A DNA stretch of 64,000 nt from the NCBI RefSeq assembly GCF_009789075.1, contig NZ_WNXQ01000002.1, positions 186,001 to 250,000 on the forward strand, in the 5' to 3' direction. The notes beneath the pieces were generated by a model. That model was not told the origin of the DNA. It worked only from the letters and a program-made list of their open reading frames with translations, and searched no databases. The DNA comes from Pseudooceanicola pacificus. GTDB taxonomy: Bacteria > Pseudomonadota > Alphaproteobacteria > Rhodobacterales > Rhodobacteraceae. Shown here one piece after another: positions 27,191 through 38,391 of the stretch. A program made the translations under genes and the position numbers. Positions within the stretch are counted from its first letter, which is position 1, and the number at the start of each line of letters is the position of its first letter.

Positions 27191-27407
27191 GCGCCGGGGG
27201 CCTGCACGGATGGAATAGGCGGCGGGCCGGGTTGGCCTTGGCCCCCCGGATGTGTCGCGGGGCATGCGCCGGTCCCGCCATTCATGGCCCCGCCTTGCCA
27301 GGGCCCCCGCGGATGTCGCGGGGCCTTGGCCTGAGGAGGTCTGATCCGCAGTCGGTCCGGACCCGGAGGGCCATCCTGTCAGCAAGCGACATGGCCGGCT
27401 GCCACGC

Positions 27408-28100
27408 TCAGCTCAGGTCGAAGCGCGCAATTCCCGCCGCGGCGAGTTCATCGTCAAGAGCGTGACCGGTCAGGATGTCGGTCACCTGCGCCACGATCTC
27501 GGGTGATGCGACGCTCTGAAACACCGACATGTCGATATGGGTGCCAAGGCTTTCCGGGAAGACCGCGACGGGCACGACCCCCGGCGTGGCCAGCACCGTT
27601 GTCAGCGGGGCAATCGCAAGCTCGTAGTCCCCGTGCGCGACCGATGCCGCAGGCACGCCCCCGTCCATCGCATGGCTGTGCGGCAGGACGGAACCGCTCA
27701 GCCCCATCCGCTCCAACGCATCCAGATAGCTGCGCCCGCTTGTCCCCGGGCCTGTATAGGCGATGCCGCGCGCGCCGCGCAAAAGCGCCGCGATTTCGGC
27801 GGCCTCGGTCATGATCCGGCCTTGCGCCGCGCCTTGGCCCGCCACCGCCAGCGAAACGCGCCCGAATGCGCGATGGCTGCTGCCGTCTGCAAATCCGTCC
27901 TCGATCAGGGCCTTTGCATACGGCGGATTGGTCAAACCGATGTCATAGGGCTCACCCGCTCTGATCCGCTTCGGTATCAGGGGGTTGAGGTCGACCTCCT
28001 GCAGGATCCGCAGGCCTGTCCCGGCTTCCACCCGTGGCATGATGCGGGCCATGACGGCCCGGATGGCCGCCGGAACGAACATGCGCAACACTGTGGGCAT
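27408..28100 (-). CDS. ModA-like solute-binding-fold protein without signal peptide
   Basis: About 230 residues. The layout is that of type 2 periplasmic binding proteins related to ModA: an early strand, DLNPLIPKRIRAGEPYDIGLTN, then a mid-chain phosphate-site-like IAYTGPGTSGRSYLDALERMG, and ELAIAPLTTVLATPGV. The chosen ATG at 28100, with GGAGGG upstream, gives MPTVLRMFVPAAIRAVMARI, which lacks a normal signal peptide; the longer frame to 28298 does not add one. It may be a cytoplasmic sensor or a protein whose export signal was lost. No transporter genes adjoin it. Confidence 0.6.
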   Translation of the reverse strand: MPTVLRMFVPAAIRAVMARIMPRVEAGTGLRILQEVDLNPLIPKRIRAGEPYDIGLTNPPYAKALIEDGFADGSSHRAFGRVSLAVAGQGAAQGRIMTEAAEIAALLRGARGIAYTGPGTSGRSYLDALERMGLSGSVLPHSHAMDGGVPAASVAHGDYELAIAPLTTVLATPGVVPVAVFPESLGTHIDMSVFQSVASPEIVAQVTDILTGHALDDELAAAGIARFDLS

Positions 28101-28486
28101 ACGGATAGTCCCTCCGGGAGGCGCAGGCGCTCTGACCCCGGGATTAAGCACCATCCGTTGTGGACCGGCAAGCCGGTTTGCCGCGGGCTCTTGTCGGGTT
28201 TGAACCGGGTCCCGGCTGCGCCTGGATGCCAGCGGGCCGTCTGTATCGACATGTCCGGCAAGGGGGACCAGGTGGGCGCCGCCCCTGTTTCCAGCCACCT
28301 GACGCCGAGCAGGAAACGGGGCGACGCCCTATGCGCGGTCCTCGGGATGCAAGGGTCGCTCAAGGGATGAGCGGGGACCGCGACAGGCCTGTATTGGCGG
28401 CCCAGTGCCGGGCCATTCCCTAGATACGAAACCGCTGCACATAGAGTTTCAACGAAATCGAAAAAAATTGTCCTGCTTCGGGGGCG
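28101..28486. other. intergenic stretch, no gene seen
   Basis: About 385 bases lie between two minus-strand genes. The right end contains a run of A residues (28459-28467), read as T on the minus strand 20-30 bases past the stop of the small secreted protein, which could be its terminator although the stem is weak. Nothing else is recognised. Confidence 0.4.
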
Positions 28487-28849
28487 TCAGTAGCAGATTG
28501 TCCGGCCCCAGCTCGGATAGCAGTACATCCGGCTCTTTTCGGTCTCGGCATCCTCGATCAGACTCAGCAATCCGTCCTGTCCGGCGGCGGCGGCCTTGGC
28601 GGCGCCGATCAGCGTGTCCTTGTCGGTGAAGGCTTCGGCGGGGGCGACGGTGGTGTTGTCCAGCGATGCGCGCAGGCGCAGGGCGGCCAGCATCAACACG
28701 GGGTCGTCCCGCTCCATCCCCAGGGCGATCAGCTGTTCCGACAGCATCACCTGCTGCATCATGCCGGGGGTCGGCGCGGGGTCGTCCTGAGCGACGGCCT
28801 GGGTGGCCAGCAGGGCAGAGCAGACGAGCGGAAGGATGAGGCGTTTCAT
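28487..28849 (-). CDS. small secreted protein of unknown function
   Basis: These 120 residues start with a clear signal peptide (MKRLILPLVCSALLATQAVA, cleavage before QDD). The mature part is about 100 residues, acidic and helical (QQVMLSEQLIALGMERDDPV, LMLAALRLRASL), and ends with MYCYPSWGRTICY, whose two cysteines could form a disulfide in the periplasm. I do not recognise a domain. The gene stands alone. Confidence 0.7.
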   Translation of the reverse strand: MKRLILPLVCSALLATQAVAQDDPAPTPGMMQQVMLSEQLIALGMERDDPVLMLAALRLRASLDNTTVAPAEAFTDKDTLIGAAKAAAAGQDGLLSLIEDAETEKSRMYCYPSWGRTICY

Positions 28850-28931
28850 GGCATTTGACTTTCTTCACGGTTGACGTGCCGGAAAGGCTAAGCCGGGCGC
28901 CCGATTTTTCGCAAATGACAAAAGCGGTTAG

Positions 28932-28947
28932 CCCCCTGAACAGGGGG
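28932..28947 (-). terminator. hairpin directly behind the cupin gene
   Basis: CCCCCT, loop GAAC, AGGGGG abuts the cupin stop on the minus strand. TTTT follows 11 bases further. Confidence 0.55.
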
Positions 28948-29373
28948 TCAGCGCGGGATGTCGAACCCCGGCGCGGCCAGTTCGAACCCCTCGAACCGGA
29001 AGGCGGGGGAGACGGTGCAGCCGACCAGCGTCCAGTCGCCGGTGGTCGCGGCGGCCTGCCAGTACCCTTCGGGAACAATGCCCTGCGGGCGCTCGCCCGC
29101 CGCAAGGTCGGGGCCAAGGCGCAGGTCTTGCGCAGGGCCCGCATCGCTGGCGGCAATCGACAGGATCAGCGGCGCGCCGGCATAGTGGTGCCAGATCTCG
29201 GCGGCATCGACCCGGTGCCAATGGCTGCTTTCGCCCGCCTTGAGCAGGAAATAGATGCAGGTCCCGGCCGGGCGCGTGTCTCCTTCGGCCCCGGCGATCC
29301 AGGTCTGGCGGAAATATCCGCCCTCGGGGTGCGGTTGCAGGTGCAGCAGGGCGATGATCTCGTCGGCGGTCAT
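28948..29373 (-). CDS. cupin domain protein (DUF985 type)
   Basis: This 141-residue protein starts MTADEIIALLHLQPHPEGGYFRQTW (spaced as in the DUF985 family) and contains SSHWHRVDAAEIWHHYAGAPL with the cupin metal-ligand histidines, then PEGYWQAAATTGDWTLVGCTVSPAFRFEGFEL. Its function is unknown; the family has sugar-epimerase-like folds. Its start codon overlaps the stop of the upstream desaturase gene by four bases, so the two are translated together, though no functional link is known. Confidence 0.85.
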   Translation of the reverse strand: MTADEIIALLHLQPHPEGGYFRQTWIAGAEGDTRPAGTCIYFLLKAGESSHWHRVDAAEIWHHYAGAPLILSIAASDAGPAQDLRLGPDLAAGERPQGIVPEGYWQAAATTGDWTLVGCTVSPAFRFEGFELAAPGFDIPR

Positions 29374-30281
29374 GGGCGTCTCCTTGCCAGGTAGGCGCGG
29401 GTGAAGGCGGCATAGCCCGGCGCCGTGGTCCGCAAGGCCCGGCGCATGTGGCCGTGCAGGGCGGGCAGGGCGTGGAACGGGGCCGCCGGCATCGCGTGGT
29501 GTTCGATGTGATAGGGCATGTTCCAGGCGATCAGCCGCACCAGCGCCGTCGTAAATGTGGTGCGGGTGTTTTCCAGCATGTTCGCTGTCCGGGGGCAATC
29601 GCCATGTTCGGCCAGCAGATAGATCCGCAACAGCGGCTGGCCCAGAACCGAGGGCAGGAGCCAGATCCAGAACGGCAGCGGTGTCCAGATCAGCGACAGG
29701 GCGACAAGGGTGTAAAGGATCAGCAGCCCGCGCGCCTCGGCCTCGGCCCGGGGCCGGGCGCGGGCGGGCAGGTAAGCCGGGCGTTCGCGCCCCCGGGCCA
29801 GGCGGATCACCAGCGCGAGGTTGCCGTACCAGAGCGGCAGACCGGAAACATGCCAGAGCCAGGCGCGCAAGGCGTCGGGCTTGGGGCTGTCCAGTTCGGG
29901 GTCGAGGCCGGGCAGGTTCGTATGCCTGTGGTGCGCCAGATGGAAATGGCGGAACCACAGGAAGGGCAGCATGCCAAGCGCGCCGGTGACATGGCCCACC
30001 ACCTCGTTCAGGCGGCGGCTGCGGAAGGGCGTGGTATGGGTGCACTCATGTTCCAGCGTGAAGAGAAAGGCGAGCAGCACGCCCTGCGGCAGCATCAGCA
30101 GCGGCCATCCGGGCACGCGGGCGGCGATCGCCCAGCCGAGCAGACCGACGGCCCCGCCATGCGCCAGCAGCCGCGCGACGCCGGGGGCATTGCGCCGCGT
30201 GCTCAACCGGGCGCGCGCCTCGGGCGGGATGGCCGACAGGACGATGCGGTGATCGGCGGGCGGGGCAGGGCCGTCGCTCAT
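29370..30281 (-). CDS. membrane fatty acid desaturase family protein
   Basis: This integral-membrane di-iron enzyme of about 303 residues has three histidine boxes: HECTHTT, HLAHHRHTN and HIEHH. Hydrophobic pairs lie around residues 40-85 and 190-220. The box spacing fits the beta-carotene ketolase/fatty acid desaturase superfamily; whether the substrate is an acyl lipid or another compound cannot be told. The ATG at 30281 lies just inside the frame after a long non-coding extension. It is cotranscribed with the cupin gene. Confidence 0.83.
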   Translation of the reverse strand: MSDGPAPPADHRIVLSAIPPEARARLSTRRNAPGVARLLAHGGAVGLLGWAIAARVPGWPLLMLPQGVLLAFLFTLEHECTHTTPFRSRRLNEVVGHVTGALGMLPFLWFRHFHLAHHRHTNLPGLDPELDSPKPDALRAWLWHVSGLPLWYGNLALVIRLARGRERPAYLPARARPRAEAEARGLLILYTLVALSLIWTPLPFWIWLLPSVLGQPLLRIYLLAEHGDCPRTANMLENTRTTFTTALVRLIAWNMPYHIEHHAMPAAPFHALPALHGHMRRALRTTAPGYAAFTRAYLARRRP

Positions 30282-30620
30282 CGCGCTGTCCCCGCACGCG
30301 CGATCACGGCGAATTGGGGCATCGGCCGAGACTTTCCGCTGGTCATCCGCCCGGTCCGCCCCATCTGCTGCGTTACGGCCAATGACGAGGCAAGAGGACG
30401 ACACCACGTGACAAATCCGTGAGCGGCACCGGGGCGGTTGCAAGACTGCCGTCGAGGCACGGTAACAAGATGGTGCTCCTTCTCGCCGATCGGCCCCTTG
30501 ATGTTGGGCCGGATCTTGCCGTTTGAAAAAAATTGGCAAATATTGGCCGCCACATGGAACCGGGAACAGGCTACGGTGTTCATGTCTTACAAGGGAAGAC
30601 AATCCATAATGGAGGTATTT
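30282..30620. other. intergenic stretch, no gene seen
   Basis: About 340 bases separate the divergent desaturase and lipoprotein genes. The right half is unusually AT-rich for this genome (runs of A near 30525-30545), consistent with a promoter for the lipoprotein. No gene is recognised. Confidence 0.45.
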
Positions 30621-30899
30621 ATGACCAAGTGGAAAATCGCCGTGATCGTTGCGGTCACGTCTGCACTGAGCGCATGTGCCGGTGGCATGAGCCCCGAAGC
30701 ACGTACCGTGGCAGGCGTTGCTGGCGGCGCGGCGGCGGGTCTGATCGCAGCAGAAGCACTCAACGCGGACAACAACTGGCGGATCATCGCCGCTCTGGGC
30801 GGCGCAGCAGCCGGCACCATGGTGGCACAGAACACCCAGAGCCAGAGCTGCGCCTATGCAAACGGCAACGGCGGCTACTACACCGCGCCCTGCCGCTAA
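30621..30899 (+). CDS. small glycine-zipper lipoprotein
   Basis: These 92 residues begin with MTKWKIAVIVAVTSALSACA, a lipoprotein signal with lipobox LSAC, so the mature chain starts at a lipidated Cys (about 19). Two glycine/alanine-rich helices follow (VAGVAGGAAAGLIAAEAL and IIAALGGAAAGTMVAQ), a glycine-zipper pattern suited to membrane insertion. The end SCAYANGNGGYYTAPCR has two cysteines. GGAGG sits six bases before the ATG at 30621. Two hairpins follow. Role in the envelope is unknown. Confidence 0.78.
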   Translation: MTKWKIAVIVAVTSALSACAGGMSPEARTVAGVAGGAAAGLIAAEALNADNNWRIIAALGGAAAGTMVAQNTQSQSCAYANGNGGYYTAPCR

Positions 30900-30913
30900 G
30901 CGTGACGCTCTGA

Positions 30914-30978
30914 CGCCCCGGTATCGCCGGGGCGCATATGCAAATGGCGGTCCGGTATCCGGGCCGCCATGTTTGTTT
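30914..30978 (+). terminator. tandem hairpin terminators
   Basis: First hairpin: CGCCCCGG, loop TATCG, CCGGGGCG (30914-30934). Second: ATGGCGGTCC with GGGCCGCCAT (30944-30970), followed by GTTTGTTT. They end the lipoprotein transcript before the convergent eno gene. Confidence 0.75.
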
Positions 30979-31029
30979 GCGCAGGTCCCGCAAGGGGCGG
31001 GCAGGGCCGGCTGACCGGCCCCGGGGGCC

Positions 31030-32325
<1,296 letters not shown>

Positions 32326-32388
32326 CTAGGCTGGCTTCGGGGCGGCTTGTAAGGGGCTGACCTGACGTTGGAAAGAGGCGCGCGCGGA

Positions 32389-32402
32389 CGTTTGCGCAAA
32401 CA
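32389..32402. promoter_or_regulatory. palindrome upstream of eno, possibly a carbon-regulator site
   Basis: CGTTTGCGCAAACA contains a perfect 12-base palindrome (GTTTGCGCAAAC, 32390-32401), 83-94 bases before the enolase start. A further half, GGCAAACT, follows ten bases later. It resembles, with a few mismatches, the CceR-like box in front of zwf. Confidence 0.4.
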
Positions 32403-32485
32403 GTGGCAAACTGGCGTAGGAGGGTTGCCGTCAGGGCACGGGACGGGGGGATCTTGCGCCGGGAGCGGGGGGCGCGCCAGGACAA

Positions 32486-32505
32486 AGGCCGCCTCGCGGC
32501 GGCCT
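32486..32505 (-). terminator. terminator behind the YSC84 lipoprotein
   Basis: On the minus strand AGGCCGCC, loop GCGA, GGCGGCCT is followed by TTGTCC, about 22 bases after the stop. Confidence 0.7.
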
Positions 32506-32527
32506 CCGATCAAGCTGTCGTCTGGGC

Positions 32528-33085
32528 TTACGGGATGATCCGCGAGTATTTCTGCCCTTCCAGCGTCGCCCCGGCGCGCAGCCCTGCCTGGCCGAAGACA
32601 ACCGCCACGATGGGCGCGTTCAGCGTGGTGGTGTCGGCCTTGAGCGCGCCGCCCTTGTCGGCAAAGGCATATTCCGCATCCGCCCCCAGCGACCAGCCGG
32701 GCGAGCGGCGGAAGGTGGTCAGCACCTCTTCGGTCATGAAGAACAGCACATGGGCATATTGCTGCGCGCCGATCTGAAAGCCGATATTGGCCGTGGTGGC
32801 CGAATAGTAATCGACCGTCGAGCCCTGGATGCGCAGCGCGCCGCGCCCGTAGCCGCCGCCGATGCCGAACCCGGCCTCGGTGACCAGCGGCATGATCAGC
32901 ATGGCCACCGACTTGTCCGCCAGGTCGCGCGTCTGCGGGAACTGGTTGAACATGTATTCCAGCGTGGCATCGGCGCGGGCGTCGATGACCTCGGCATTGC
33001 CGGAGCCGACGCCGTTGTTGCAGCCAGCCATGAAAAGGGGAGCGGCCAAGGCCGCAAAGGTGAAATTGCGTCGCGAAATGCTCAT
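32528..33085 (-). CDS. YSC84-related lipoprotein with twin-arginine-like leader
   Basis: 185 residues. The leader MSISRRNFTFAALAAPLFMA has SRRNF, close to a twin-arginine motif, and a lipobox ending GC (Cys about 22). The rest is a YSC84/SYLF-type domain: a conserved GYGRGALRIQG, ANIGFQIGAQQYAHVLFFMT, and a basic-hydrophobic C-terminus AGATLEGQKYSRII. SYLF domains bind lipids in eukaryotes; the bacterial role is unclear but probably envelope-associated. The ATG at 33085 follows a weak ribosome site; the longer frame to 33151 would hide the leader. Confidence 0.78.
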   Translation of the reverse strand: MSISRRNFTFAALAAPLFMAGCNNGVGSGNAEVIDARADATLEYMFNQFPQTRDLADKSVAMLIMPLVTEAGFGIGGGYGRGALRIQGSTVDYYSATTANIGFQIGAQQYAHVLFFMTEEVLTTFRRSPGWSLGADAEYAFADKGGALKADTTTLNAPIVAVVFGQAGLRAGATLEGQKYSRIIP

Positions 33086-33215
33086 CTGTCCGCCTGTGCT
33101 TGCCCAATATCCTGCGCCCGTTCGGGCGCCGTCGGGTTGAAACCCGATCATTGACGCGAATTATAGACGCAGGGGCGGCCCCTGTCACTAACCGTTGTGG
33201 GCCCTCACGCCCATG

Positions 33216-34310
<1,095 letters not shown>

Positions 34311-34358
34311 CTAAGAGGTTTGAAAACCGGGCCGGGGCGAAGAGAGCAGGATCAAAAC

Positions 34359-34886
34359 GTGGGTCTGCCACAGACAGTATTCGAGCTGATCGACCTGAGG
34401 TCGTTTTCCAACCTCTGGTTCTGGATCGCGCTTGCCGTGATCTGGTCATCGGCCAGTCACTGGGTGCTTGGCGTGCCCTGGGACATGGTCATGCGCGCCC
34501 GCCGCAAGGGCGGCCAGGCCGAAACCGATTTCGAGGACATGGTCCGCATCAACGTGAACCGGCTGCTCTATATCGCCGAGGTCTCGGGGCTGATGCTGAT
34601 GTCCTTTGTCTGCTTCGTGCTGACGACGCTGCTGGTCACCGGCTTCTGGTATGGTGTGGAATTTGCCCAGGCCCTGTTCCTGCTGGGCTGCCCCCTGTCG
34701 GTGGTCGGCGTGCTCAGCCTGTGGTCGGCCCACGGCATCCGCACCAGCGGCGCGGCGGGCGAGGACCTGCGCCGCCGCATGTGGCGCCACCGGATGATGG
34801 TGCAGATGGTGGGCGTGGTCGCGATCTTTGTCACCGCCATGTGGGGCATGTTCCAGAACATGTCCATCGGCGTGCTGGGCGGCTGA
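34359..34886 (+). CDS. conserved integral membrane protein upstream of mfd
   Basis: 175 residues from a GTG start with AGGA seven bases before. Four hydrophobic segments are visible: WFWIALAVIWSSASHWVLGV, LMLMSFVCFVLTTLLVTGFW, LFLLGCPLSVVGVLSLW and MVGVVAIFVTAMWGMF. A cytoplasmic basic loop (RARRKGGQAETDFEDMVRIN) lies between the first two. I recall roseobacter homologues carrying a SufBCD-component label, but nothing in the sequence supports that role. It is five bases upstream of mfd and is probably cotranscribed. Confidence 0.75.
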   Translation: MGLPQTVFELIDLRSFSNLWFWIALAVIWSSASHWVLGVPWDMVMRARRKGGQAETDFEDMVRINVNRLLYIAEVSGLMLMSFVCFVLTTLLVTGFWYGVEFAQALFLLGCPLSVVGVLSLWSAHGIRTSGAAGEDLRRRMWRHRMMVQMVGVVAIFVTAMWGMFQNMSIGVLGG

Positions 34887-34891
34887 GAGGC

Positions 34892-37800
34892 ATGGCGGGC
34901 GCGGATCACATCACCCTCGGCGGTGCACCCGAGGGGTTCGACGCATCGCTGGTTCTGGCCGAGGTCGCGCGCCGCCAGGCGCCCGTGGTGCATGTCGCCC
35001 GCGACGACCGGCGCATGGCGGCGATGGCCGATGCGCTGCGCTTCTTCGACCCTTCGATGCCGGTGATCCAGTTCCCGGGCTGGGATTGCCTGCCCTATGA
35101 CCGGGTGTCGCCGAATGCCGATATCTCGGCCACGCGGATGGCGACGCTGGCCGCGCTGGTACATGGCATGCCCAGCCGGTTCGTGCTGCTGACGACGCTG
35201 AATTCCGCCACCCAGCGGGTGCCCGCGCGCGAGGTGCTGCGCGAGGCGGCATTCACCGCCCGTGTCGGCCACCGCATCGACGAAAAGGCGCTGCGCGATT
35301 TCCTTGTCCGCATGGGGTTCGTCCAGTCCCATTCGGTGACCGAGCCGGGCGATTACGCCCTGCGTGGCGGCATCATCGACATCTACCCGCCGGGCGAAGG
35401 CGGGCCGGTGCGGCTGGACATGTTCGGCGACGTGCTGGACGGCGCGCGCCGCTTCGACGCGGGCACGCAGCGCACGACCGAGAAGCTGGAGGTGGTGGAG
35501 CTTGCCCCCGTCTCCGAGGTGATCCTGGACGACGCCGCGATCACCCGCTTCCGCCAGAACTACCGCGTGGAATTCGGCGCGGCCGGCACCGACGATCCGC
35601 TTTACGAGGCGGTGAGCGCGGGGCGCAAGCATCAGGGCGTGGAGCACTGGCTGCCGTTCTTCCACGAGCGGCTGGAAACGCTGTTCGACTATCTGCCCGA
35701 TGCGACGGTCATGCTGGACGAGCAGACGAAACCGTCCCGGATCGCCCGCTGGGAAAGCATCACCGACCAGTACGAGACGCGCCGCCTGGCGCTTGAGACG
35801 CGCGGGCGGATGGACAGCGTCTACAAGCCCGCACCGCCGGGTCTGCTCTACCTGGACGAAAGCGCCTGGGACGGCGTCATGGCCAGCCGGCGGGTGGTGC
35901 AGATGTCGGCGCTGCCGCAGGCCTCGGGGCCCGGGGCGGTGGATGGCGGCGGGCGTATCGGGCGCAATTTCTCGCCCGAGCGGCAGATGGAGAACGTGAG
36001 CCTTTTCAAGGTTCTGGCGGACTTTGTTCGCGCAAAGCTGCAAGAGGGGCCGGTGGTCGTCGCCTCTTACTCCGAGGGCGCGCGCGAACGGCTCGAAGGG
36101 CTGATCGAGGACGAGGGGCTGGTTGGTGCCGTCTCTGTCCGCGACGCGGGCGGGATCGGCAAGCGCGGGCTGCATCTGGCGGTCTGGCCGCTGGAACATG
36201 GCTTCATGGGGCCGTGGCGCGAGTCCCGGATCACCGTGGTTTCGGAACAGGATGTGCTGGGCGACCGGCTGATCCGCGGCCCCCGCCGCAAGCGCCGGGC
36301 CGAGAATTTCCTGACCGAGGCGCAGTCGCTGACCTCGGGCGATCTGGTGGTGCATGTCGACCACGGGATCGGCCGCTACATCGGCATGGAGGTGATCACC
36401 GCCGCCGGTGCCGCGCATGAATGCCTGCTGCTGGAATATGCCGACAACGCAAGGCTTTACCTTCCGGTCGAGAATATCGAACTGCTGTCCAAATACGGGC
36501 ATGAGGAGGGTCTGCTCGACCGTCTCGGCGGGGGCGCCTGGCAGGCCAAGAAGGCCCGGCTGAAGGAACGCATCCGCGAGATGGCCGACCGGCTGATCCG
36601 GGTGGCCGCCGAACGCATCCTGCGCACCGCCCCGATCCTGGAGCCGCCCGAAGGTGCCTGGGATGCCTTTCAGGCGCGCTTCCCCTATCAGGAGACCGAC
36701 GACCAGCTTTCGGCGATCGAGGATGTGCTGGGCGACATGGCCTCTGGCCACCCGATGGACCGGCTTGTCTGCGGCGACGTGGGCTTTGGCAAGACCGAGG
36801 TCGCCCTGCGCGCGGCCTTTGTCGCCGCGATGTCCGGGGTGCAGGTCGCGGTGATCGCGCCAACAACCCTGCTGGCGCGGCAGCACTATCAGGGCTTTGC
36901 CGAACGGTTCCGGGGATTTCCCTTGCAGGTCAGCCCCTTGTCGCGCTTTGTGAATGCGGCGGATGCCACCCGCGTGCGCAGCGGCGTGGCCGACGGCACG
37001 GTGGATATTGTTGTCGGCACCCATGCGCTGCTGGCCAAGGGCGTGAATTTCCGCAACCTCGGCCTGCTGATCGTGGACGAGGAGCAGCGTTTCGGCGTCG
37101 GCCACAAGGAGCGGCTGAAGCAGCTGAAATCCGACGTGCATGTGCTGACCCTGACCGCGACGCCGATCCCGCGCACGCTGCAGCTGTCGCTGTCGGGGGT
37201 GCGGGATCTGTCGATCATCGGCACCCCGCCGGTCGACCGGCTGGCGATCCGCACCTATGTCTCGGAATTCGACGGCGTGACCGTCCGCGAGGCCCTGCTG
37301 CGCGAGCATTACCGGGGCGGGCAGTCGTTCTTTGTCGTGCCGCGCGTGTCGGACCTGAACGAGATCGAGGCCTTCCTCAAGGATCAGGTGCCCGAGGTGA
37401 CCTATGTCACCGCGCATGGCCAGATGGCGGCGGGCGACCTGGATCGCCGCATGAACGCGTTTTACGACGGCCGGTTCGACGTGCTGCTGGCCACAACCAT
37501 CGTGGAATCCGGGCTGGATATCCCGAGCGCCAACACGATGATCGTGCACCGGGCCGACATGTTCGGGCTGGCGCAGCTCTATCAGATCCGGGGCCGGGTC
37601 GGCCGGGCCAAGACCCGCGCCTATGCCTATATGACCACCAAGCCCCGGGTGAAGCTGACCCCGGCTGCCGAGAAACGGCTGCGGGTGCTGGGCACGCTGG
37701 ACACGCTGGGCGCGGGGTTCACGCTGGCCTCGCAGGATCTCGACATCCGCGGCGCGGGCAACCTGCTGGGCGAGGAACAGTCGGGCCAGATGCGCGACGT

Positions 37801-38362
37801 GGGATACGAACTGTACCAACAGATGCTGGAAGAGGCGATCGCCAAGATCAAGGCGGGCGAACTGGAGGGGCTGACGGATGCCGACGACCAGTGGGCCCCG
37901 CAGATCAACCTGGGGGTTCCTGTCCTGATTCCAGAGGATTACGTGCCGGACCTCGACCTGCGCCTTGGCCTGTATCGCCGGCTGTCCTCGCTCTCGACCA
38001 AGGTCGAGCTGGAGGGCTTTGCCGCCGAGCTGATCGACCGTTTCGGCAAGCTGCCGAAAGAGGTGAACACCCTGCTGCTGGTGGTGCGCATCAAGGGGCT
38101 GTGCAAACGCGCGGGGATCGCCAAGCTGGACGGCGGCCCCAAAGGCGCGACGATCCAGTTCCACAACGACAAGTTCGCCAGCCCCGAGGGGCTGGTGGAG
38201 TTCGTGCAGGCGCAGAAGGGTCTGGCCAAGGTCAAGGACAACAAGATCGTGGTGCGCCGCGACTGGAAATCCGACGCCGACAAGATCAAGGGCGCCTTTG
38301 CCATCGCCCGGGACCTGACCGAAAAGGTGCAGGCCAAGGAAAAGGCGCGCAAGGCCGGGTAG
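34892..38362 (+). CDS. mfd: transcription-repair coupling factor
   Basis: This 1156-residue DNA translocase removes RNA polymerase stalled at lesions and recruits UvrA. It has the UvrB-like N-terminal region, the RNA-polymerase-interacting domain DLVVHVDHGIGRYIGMEV, and a RecG-like motor: Walker A CGDVGFGKTEVALR, DEEQ box LIVDEEQRFGVGHKERL, motif III LTATPIPRTLQLS, and RIRGRVGRAKTRAYAYM. A C-terminal TRCF domain ends with a Lys-rich tail. The ATG at 34892 fixes the normal length; the frame open to 34295 is an extension through the upstream gene. Confidence 0.95.
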   Translation: MAGADHITLGGAPEGFDASLVLAEVARRQAPVVHVARDDRRMAAMADALRFFDPSMPVIQFPGWDCLPYDRVSPNADISATRMATLAALVHGMPSRFVLLTTLNSATQRVPAREVLREAAFTARVGHRIDEKALRDFLVRMGFVQSHSVTEPGDYALRGGIIDIYPPGEGGPVRLDMFGDVLDGARRFDAGTQRTTEKLEVVELAPVSEVILDDAAITRFRQNYRVEFGAAGTDDPLYEAVSAGRKHQGVEHWLPFFHERLETLFDYLPDATVMLDEQTKPSRIARWESITDQYETRRLALETRGRMDSVYKPAPPGLLYLDESAWDGVMASRRVVQMSALPQASGPGAVDGGGRIGRNFSPERQMENVSLFKVLADFVRAKLQEGPVVVASYSEGARERLEGLIEDEGLVGAVSVRDAGGIGKRGLHLAVWPLEHGFMGPWRESRITVVSEQDVLGDRLIRGPRRKRRAENFLTEAQSLTSGDLVVHVDHGIGRYIGMEVITAAGAAHECLLLEYADNARLYLPVENIELLSKYGHEEGLLDRLGGGAWQAKKARLKERIREMADRLIRVAAERILRTAPILEPPEGAWDAFQARFPYQETDDQLSAIEDVLGDMASGHPMDRLVCGDVGFGKTEVALRAAFVAAMSGVQVAVIAPTTLLARQHYQGFAERFRGFPLQVSPLSRFVNAADATRVRSGVADGTVDIVVGTHALLAKGVNFRNLGLLIVDEEQRFGVGHKERLKQLKSDVHVLTLTATPIPRTLQLSLSGVRDLSIIGTPPVDRLAIRTYVSEFDGVTVREALLREHYRGGQSFFVVPRVSDLNEIEAFLKDQVPEVTYVTAHGQMAAGDLDRRMNAFYDGRFDVLLATTIVESGLDIPSANTMIVHRADMFGLAQLYQIRGRVGRAKTRAYAYMTTKPRVKLTPAAEKRLRVLGTLDTLGAGFTLASQDLDIRGAGNLLGEEQSGQMRDVGYELYQQMLEEAIAKIKAGELEGLTDADDQWAPQINLGVPVLIPEDYVPDLDLRLGLYRRLSSLSTKVELEGFAAELIDRFGKLPKEVNTLLLVVRIKGLCKRAGIAKLDGGPKGATIQFHNDKFASPEGLVEFVQAQKGLAKVKDNKIVVRRDWKSDADKIKGAFAIARDLTEKVQAKEKARKAG

Positions 38363-38391
38363 GGTCAGCCGCCCCGGCGCCACCCGTTGCC

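Noticed and set aside
27239..27326. Two CGGATGT(GT)CGCGGGGC-like blocks after pgi
   Set aside because: They are similar over about 20 bases and could be a degenerate repeat, but in DNA this GC-rich the resemblance is not convincing.
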